Shown in pieces: positions 59,927 to 64,000 of a DNA stretch of 64,000 bases. The notes under the pieces are model-generated. The model was not told the DNA's origin and searched no databases. It saw only the letters and a program-made list of their open reading frames with translations. The position numbers and the translations under genes are program-made. This stretch comes from AC-32 sp963704005 (GTDB taxonomy: Bacteria; Actinomycetota; Thermoleophilia; Gaiellales; Gaiellaceae), in the NCBI GenBank assembly GCA_963704005.1, contig CAVPGJ010000001.1, forward strand, positions 186,001-250,000, written 5' to 3'. Position 1 is the first letter of the stretch; each line of letters opens with the position of its first letter.

Positions 59927-61459
59927 GTGACCCTTCGCGAGCGTCTCGCGCGCACGCCGCCCGGATACACGTACTCGATCGGCCGCGTGCTCGCGATCTA
60001 CTCGGGCCTGATGGTCACGCTGATGCTGGCGGCGCTCGACCAGACGATCGTCGCGACGGCGCTGCCGAAGGTGGTCTCCGACCTGGGCGGCATCACGCAG
60101 TACACGTGGGTCTTCACCGCCTACATGCTCGGCTCGACGGTGACCGTCCCGCTGTACGGGAAGCTCGGCGACGCGCACGGGCGCAAGCCGCTGTTCATCG
60201 TCGCGATCACGATCTTTCTCGTCGGCTCGGCGCTGTGCGGCCTGGCGCAGAACATGGTGCAGCTGGTCGTTTTCCGTGCGATCCAGGGCGTCGGCGCGGG
60301 CGGCCTCTTCCCGCTGACGCTGGCGATGGTCGGGATGATCGTGCCCCCTCGCGACCGCGGCCAGTACCAAGGGCTGATCGGCTCGGTGTTCGCCGCCGCG
60401 TCGATCATCGGGCCGCTCGTCGGCGGCTTCATCGTCGACAACTTCAGCTGGCGCTGGATCTTCTACGTCAACATTCCGGTGGGCGGGCTGGCCCTCGTGG
60501 TGATCCTCGCGACGATGCCGCGACGGGCCTACAAGCAGGAGCACTCGATCGACTGGCTCGGAGCCGGAGTCCTCGCGGCGGGGACGACGGCGCTGCTGCT
60601 CGGGCTCGTGTGGGGCGGGCGCGACTACCCGTGGGCCTCGGCGGAAGTGCTCGGCGCGCTCGGCGTCGCGGTCGTGCTCCTGGCCGCGTTCGCGCTCGTC
60701 GAGCGGGAGGTGCGCGAGCCGATCCTGCCGTTCGACCTTCTGCGCAACCAGACGGTGGCCTCGAGCGTCGCCTGCATGGGGCTCGTCGGCGCGGCCATGT
60801 TCGGGACGATCAGCTTCGTGCCGCTCTTCGTGCAGGGCGTGATCGGCACCTCGGCGACCTCGTCCGGCGTCGTGCTGACGCCGTTCATGCTCGGCGCGGT
60901 GTGCACCAGCTTCATCTCGGGCCAGATCGTCTCGCGCACCGGGCGCTACCGGCCGAACACGCTGATCGGCCCGGTCGTGCTCGGAATCGGGCTGCTGCTC
61001 CTCTCGCGGATGGACGTGCACACGACCAACGCTGAGGCGTCGCGGAACATGCTCATCGCCGGGATCGGGCTCGGGATGATGATGCAGATCTTCGTCCTCT
61101 CGGTGCAGAACTCGGTGCCGCGGCGCTCGATGGGGACGGCGACGGCGCTGACGCAGTTCTCGCGCTCGATCGGCGCGACGTTCGGCGTGACGCTGATGGG
61201 CGTGATCGTCAACCAGCAGCTGCCGGCGAGCGTCCAGGGCGAGGGCACGGTCATCCACCGGCTGCCCGCGGCCGGGCGGATCGCACTCGCGAACGCGCTC
61301 CACCCGGCGTTCCTCGCCGCCGCCGGGCTCTGCGCGCTCGTCTTCGTGATCTCGTTGTTGTGGGTGCGCGAGGTGCCGCTGCGGCGCGGCGTCGAGGAGG
61401 AAGTTCCTCTCGGCGACGAGGCTTCCCCGCAACCGGCCGGAGTAAGATCACACGTGTGA
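59927..61459 (+). CDS. DHA2-family MFS drug exporter (14 TM)
   Basis: A 510-residue EmrB/QacA-type protein: LMLAALDQTIVATALPKVVS, the motif GKLGDAHGRKPLF, QGVGAGGLFPLTLAMVGMIV, and SIIGPLVGGFIVDNFSWRWI with 14 predicted helices. It exports drugs or metabolites with proton antiport. GTG directly follows the EamA stop codon, so both exporters are co-transcribed. The C-terminal tail is acidic and overlaps the next gene's start by four bases. Confidence 0.92.
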   Translation: MTLRERLARTPPGYTYSIGRVLAIYSGLMVTLMLAALDQTIVATALPKVVSDLGGITQYTWVFTAYMLGSTVTVPLYGKLGDAHGRKPLFIVAITIFLVGSALCGLAQNMVQLVVFRAIQGVGAGGLFPLTLAMVGMIVPPRDRGQYQGLIGSVFAAASIIGPLVGGFIVDNFSWRWIFYVNIPVGGLALVVILATMPRRAYKQEHSIDWLGAGVLAAGTTALLLGLVWGGRDYPWASAEVLGALGVAVVLLAAFALVEREVREPILPFDLLRNQTVASSVACMGLVGAAMFGTISFVPLFVQGVIGTSATSSGVVLTPFMLGAVCTSFISGQIVSRTGRYRPNTLIGPVVLGIGLLLLSRMDVHTTNAEASRNMLIAGIGLGMMMQIFVLSVQNSVPRRSMGTATALTQFSRSIGATFGVTLMGVIVNQQLPASVQGEGTVIHRLPAAGRIALANALHPAFLAAAGLCALVFVISLLWVREVPLRRGVEEEVPLGDEASPQPAGVRSHV

Positions 61460-62557
61460 GCTCGACCGATTTCATGCCGCTCGATGGCTGGGACCACGTC
61501 GAGCTCTGGGTCGGCAACGCGAAGCAGGCGGCCTACTTCTACGAGCACGCGTTCGGGTTCACGCCGGACCGCCTACGGCGGTCCCGAGACAGGCATGCGC
61601 GACCGCGCCTCCTACGTGCTCGAGCAGGGCGAGATCCGTCTCGTCGTGACGAGCGGGCTGCGCGCCGACAGCGAGGTCACGCAGTACGCAGGCCGGCACG
61701 GGGATGCCGCGAAGGTGATCGCGCTCCAGGTTCCGAGCGCGGACGAGGCGTACCGCCAGGCCGTCCAGCGCGGCGCGCGCGGGATCACGGAGCCGCACTG
61801 GGCCGAGGACGAGTTCGGCCGCGTCGAGCTGGCGTCGATCGGGACCTACGGCGACACGATCCACACCTTCGTCAACCGCCGCGACTACGCGGGCCCGTAC
61901 CTGCCGGGCTATCGCGCCGCCGCCTCGAACGGCCAGCCGGCGGGCGGCGTCGGCCTGAAGGCGCTCGACCACGTCGTCGGCAACGTCGAGCTCGGCCGGA
62001 TGAACCACTGGGTCGAGTTCTACGAGCGTGTCTTCGGGATGACGAACATCGTCCACTTCGGCGACGACCAGATCCAGACGGAGTACTCGGCGCTGATGTC
62101 GAAGGTGATGGCGGACGGGAGCGGCAAGATCAAGTTCCCGATCAACGAGCCGGCCGAGGGCAAGCGCAAGAGCCAGATCGAGGAGTACCTCGAGTTCAAC
62201 GACGGGCCCGGCGTGCAGCACATCGCGCTGCAGAGCGAGGACATCGTGGGGACGGTCGAGGCGATGAAGGAGCGCGGCGTCCTCTTCCTCGACACGCCGG
62301 AGACCTACTACGACGACGTCGAGTCGCGGGTCGGCGAGATCGGCGAGGACTACGCCGACCTGCAGCGGCTGAGGATCCTGGCCGACCGCGACGAGGACGG
62401 CTACCTGCTGCAGATCTTCACGAAGACGGCGCAGGACCGGCCGACGGTCTTCTTCGAGGTGATCGAGCGGCACGGCGCGACGACCTTCGGCGAGGGCAAC
62501 TTCAAGGCCCTCTTCGAGTCGATCGAGCGCGAGCAGGCGCTCCGCGGCAACCTCTAG
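61456..62557 (+). CDS. hpd: 4-hydroxyphenylpyruvate dioxygenase, frameshifted
   Basis: From GTG at 61456: SSTDFMPLDGWDHVELWVGN, AAYFYEHAFGFTP, then after one extra base near 61566-61568 TAYGGPETGMRDRASYVLEQ to the end. The second vicinal-oxygen-chelate domain has the Fe ligands: LDHVVGNVELGRMNHWVEFY, GPGVQHIALQSEDI and TVFFEVIERHG. It converts 4-hydroxyphenylpyruvate to homogentisate in tyrosine breakdown. TAAGAT seven bases upstream supports the GTG start. The reading-frame break looks like an assembly indel. Confidence 0.9.
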
Positions 62558-63156
62558 GGCTTCACGGCGCCGGCATACCACCAGCCGATCGCGGGCAGCG
62601 CGCCGCCGTCGATCAGCCGCTGCTCTTCTCGCTGCAGGTCGTCCTTGTCGAGCATGCGCGCCAGGTACGGCCGCTCCGTGACGCCGAGCGGCTCGAAGAC
62701 TGCCTCGAGCGCGGCGCGGACCCGTTCGCCCGGGTGGAGCTCGCGGTGCTCGTCTCGCCACTCCCCGACCGGGCGGGGCTCGCCGTGCTCGGCTACCCAT
62801 CCGGCTGCGCGCACGTCGTAGGCCTCCCAGGAGAACTCGTCGACGAACAGCCGGCCGCCCGGCCGGAGCAGGCGCTCGATCGCCGCGAGCGCCGGTTCGA
62901 GCTCGGCGTGGTGAAGCGCCATCACGGCGCAGACCGCGTCGAAGCGCCCGATCGAGCCAGCGTCCTCGACGCGTTCACGGATCAGGCGCGGCCGTGCAGG
63001 CGCGTTCGGGTCGACGCCGACGGCGTCGAGGCCCTGCGCCGCCAGCCGGTCGACGAGGCTGCCGTCGCCGCAACCCAGGTCGAGCACGCGCGAGCGGGGC
63101 GGCAGGGCGCGGAGGAGCACCTCGTCGAAGCCACGCCACCAGCGATCCGCCGCCAC
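62554..63156 (-). CDS. Class I SAM-dependent methyltransferase
   Basis: A 200-residue protein from GTG at 63156: SRVLDLGCGDGSLVDRLAAQ, LDAVGVDPNAPARPRLIRER, GRFDAVCAVMALHHAELEPA and LRPGGRLFVDEFSWEAYDVR. Substrate unknown. It follows the PNPOx-like gene after two bases on the same strand and is convergent with hpd (four-base overlap). Confidence 0.85.
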   Translation of the reverse strand: MAADRWWRGFDEVLLRALPPRSRVLDLGCGDGSLVDRLAAQGLDAVGVDPNAPARPRLIRERVEDAGSIGRFDAVCAVMALHHAELEPALAAIERLLRPGGRLFVDEFSWEAYDVRAAGWVAEHGEPRPVGEWRDEHRELHPGERVRAALEAVFEPLGVTERPYLARMLDKDDLQREEQRLIDGGALPAIGWWYAGAVKP

Positions 63157-63158
63157 CG

Positions 63159-63644
63159 CTAGCTCTCGCGCTGCTTCCAGCGCCGCAAGCCGCCTTTGGG
63201 ATCCCAGGCGAGGCCGTAGCGGCCCGGAGCGAACTCGACGAAGCCGGCCGAGTCGATGTCGACGGCGAACGCGTGGTAGTTCGGCTCCTCGGGCTCCCAG
63301 TCGATCCGCGCCTTGACCGCCGCGCGGTAGCGCGCCCGCCGCTCGCTCTGCTCGACGGACACCGCTCGGCCGTAGAGCTTGAAGTCGCCCTCGTCGCCTT
63401 CGCGGCGCGAGACGACGCTGTGGACGACGAGGCGCGGGTCGCGCAGCAGGTCGAGCGCCTTCGGCGAGCGCCACATCATCCCGAGCATCAGCTCGCCGTC
63501 GACGAAGTCCGGCTCGACCGGGCTGATGCGCGGCCAGCCGTTGGCGCGCAGGGTTCCGATCAGGCAGAGCTCGCGGGCGCGGAACCGCTCCTCGCCGAGC
63601 GCGGCGAGCTCCGGGCACACCGCGGCGAACTCGTCCCAGCGCAT
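63159..63644 (-). CDS. Pyridoxamine 5'-phosphate oxidase-like flavin/F420-binding protein
   Basis: A 161-residue split-barrel protein: ELCLIGTLRANGWPRISPVE, GELMLGMMWRSPKALDLLRD, PRLVVHSVVSRREGDEGDFK, and a terminal GLRRWKQR. The fold binds FMN or F420; the redox substrate is unknown. ATG at 63644 lies eight bases after TAGCCT on the minus strand, which decides the start against longer frames. Confidence 0.82.
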   Translation of the reverse strand: MRWDEFAAVCPELAALGEERFRARELCLIGTLRANGWPRISPVEPDFVDGELMLGMMWRSPKALDLLRDPRLVVHSVVSRREGDEGDFKLYGRAVSVEQSERRARYRAAVKARIDWEPEEPNYHAFAVDIDSAGFVEFAPGRYGLAWDPKGGLRRWKQRES

Positions 63645-63687
63645 CGACGTCCAGGCTATCGCCTGGTCGCGTGCGATCCTTCGCGCG

Positions 63688-64000
63688 ATGAACCCGCAGC
63701 GGCGAACGGCGCTCATCTCGGTGCTCGCGGCCTGCGTGCTGATCGCGCTCAAGCTCGGCACCGGGCTCGCGACGCACAGCCTCGGCCTGCTCTCGGAGTC
63801 GGTGCACTCCGGCACCGACCTCGTGGCGGCGCTGCTGACCTTCGTTGCGCTCGGGGTAGCGGTGCGCCCGGCCGATCCGGGGCACGCGTACGGCCACGGA
63901 AAGGCGGAGCACCTGGCCGCGCTCGCCGAGGCGGCGATCCTCGTCGTCGCGAGCCTGTGGATCGGGTGGCGCGCGATCCTGCGCTTGACCGACCACGCGC
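63688..64000 (+). CDS. Cation diffusion facilitator (CDF) transporter, cut by the right edge
   Basis: The first 104 codons are visible: NPQRRTALISVLAACVLIAL, the signature LGLLSESVHSGTDLVAALLT, then DPGHAYGHGKAEHLAALAEA. The HxxxD-type motif here reads HSGTD, and the second motif YGHGKAEHL is intact. CDF proteins export Zn2+, Fe2+ or similar metals by proton antiport. The start is ATG at 63688; divergent from the PNPOx-like gene. Confidence 0.9.
   Translation, partial: MNPQRRTALISVLAACVLIALKLGTGLATHSLGLLSESVHSGTDLVAALLTFVALGVAVRPADPGHAYGHGKAEHLAALAEAAILVVASLWIGWRAILRLTDHA

Overview
The window is high-GC bacterial chromosome, densely packed on both strands, with no rRNA, tRNA, CRISPR array, transposase or integrase that I could recognise. 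GC-rich third positions, frequent GTG/TTG starts, many apparently leaderless genes (an extended TANNNT box 6-10 bases before the start codon at about 19 genes) and the gene set point to a high-GC actinobacterium. A deep lineage such as Thermoleophilia/Gaiellales is my inference, not shown. At least five genes are interrupted by single-base frame changes, mostly one extra base in a GC run, which looks like an assembly of uncultured DNA.

Layout. 1-4395: exopolysaccharide locus (Wzy/O-antigen-ligase-like protein, Wzz-like protein, polyprenyl glycosylphosphotransferase, Alg14-like and Alg13-like glycosyltransferase halves). 4383-7455: two divergent alkaline-phosphatase-superfamily enzymes. 7452-14608: a cupredoxin-like exported protein, a large secreted subtilase, a truncated copy of that subtilase's C-terminus, and a divergent NarL-type two-component pair. 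14766-20582: deacetylase, 5'-3' exonuclease, acyltransferase, topoisomerase III and an RpoD-type sigma factor. 20664-30478: a peptide-type ABC transporter locus with two binding proteins, two permease pairs and two ATPases. 30556-35630: regulators, including a visibly lower-GC block with an HD-GYP protein and a MalT/LAL-type LuxR regulator. 35718-40009: adenylate-cyclase/ATPase fusion and adenosine deaminase. 40261-44637: small membrane protein, L,D-transpeptidase, PimA-like glycosyltransferase, LPG-synthase-like membrane protein, glycerate kinase. 44629-50527: three proteins with cyclic-nucleotide-binding domains (one fused to an MFS transporter), a His-rich repeat protein, GAF protein, cytoplasmic subtilase, lipoprotein and ECF sigma. 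50541-64000: exonuclease VII, coiled-coil protein, UbiA-like protein and methyltransferase, MarR regulator, proline dehydrogenase, FabL-like reductase, two exporters, 4-hydroxyphenylpyruvate dioxygenase, PNPOx-like protein and a CDF transporter cut by the right edge.

The most unusual content is non-coding. A 161-base element occurs twice (3768-3928 and 27251-27411). Each copy lies exactly between the stop codon of one gene and the start codon of the next, and two helices show compensatory base changes, so it looks like a structured RNA. Its closing helix holds the upstream stop codon's last base on one side and the downstream gene's likely ribosome binding site on the other. A 62-base hairpin repeat occurs three times (one copy encodes the tail of an acyltransferase), and a 164-base element with 19-base terminal inverted repeats lies at 40028-40191. 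Other points worth attention are a 68-residue protein built on DVEAH/HK repeats, two tandem palindromic operators in front of a lipoprotein, and a candidate 25-residue peptide gene between two regulators.
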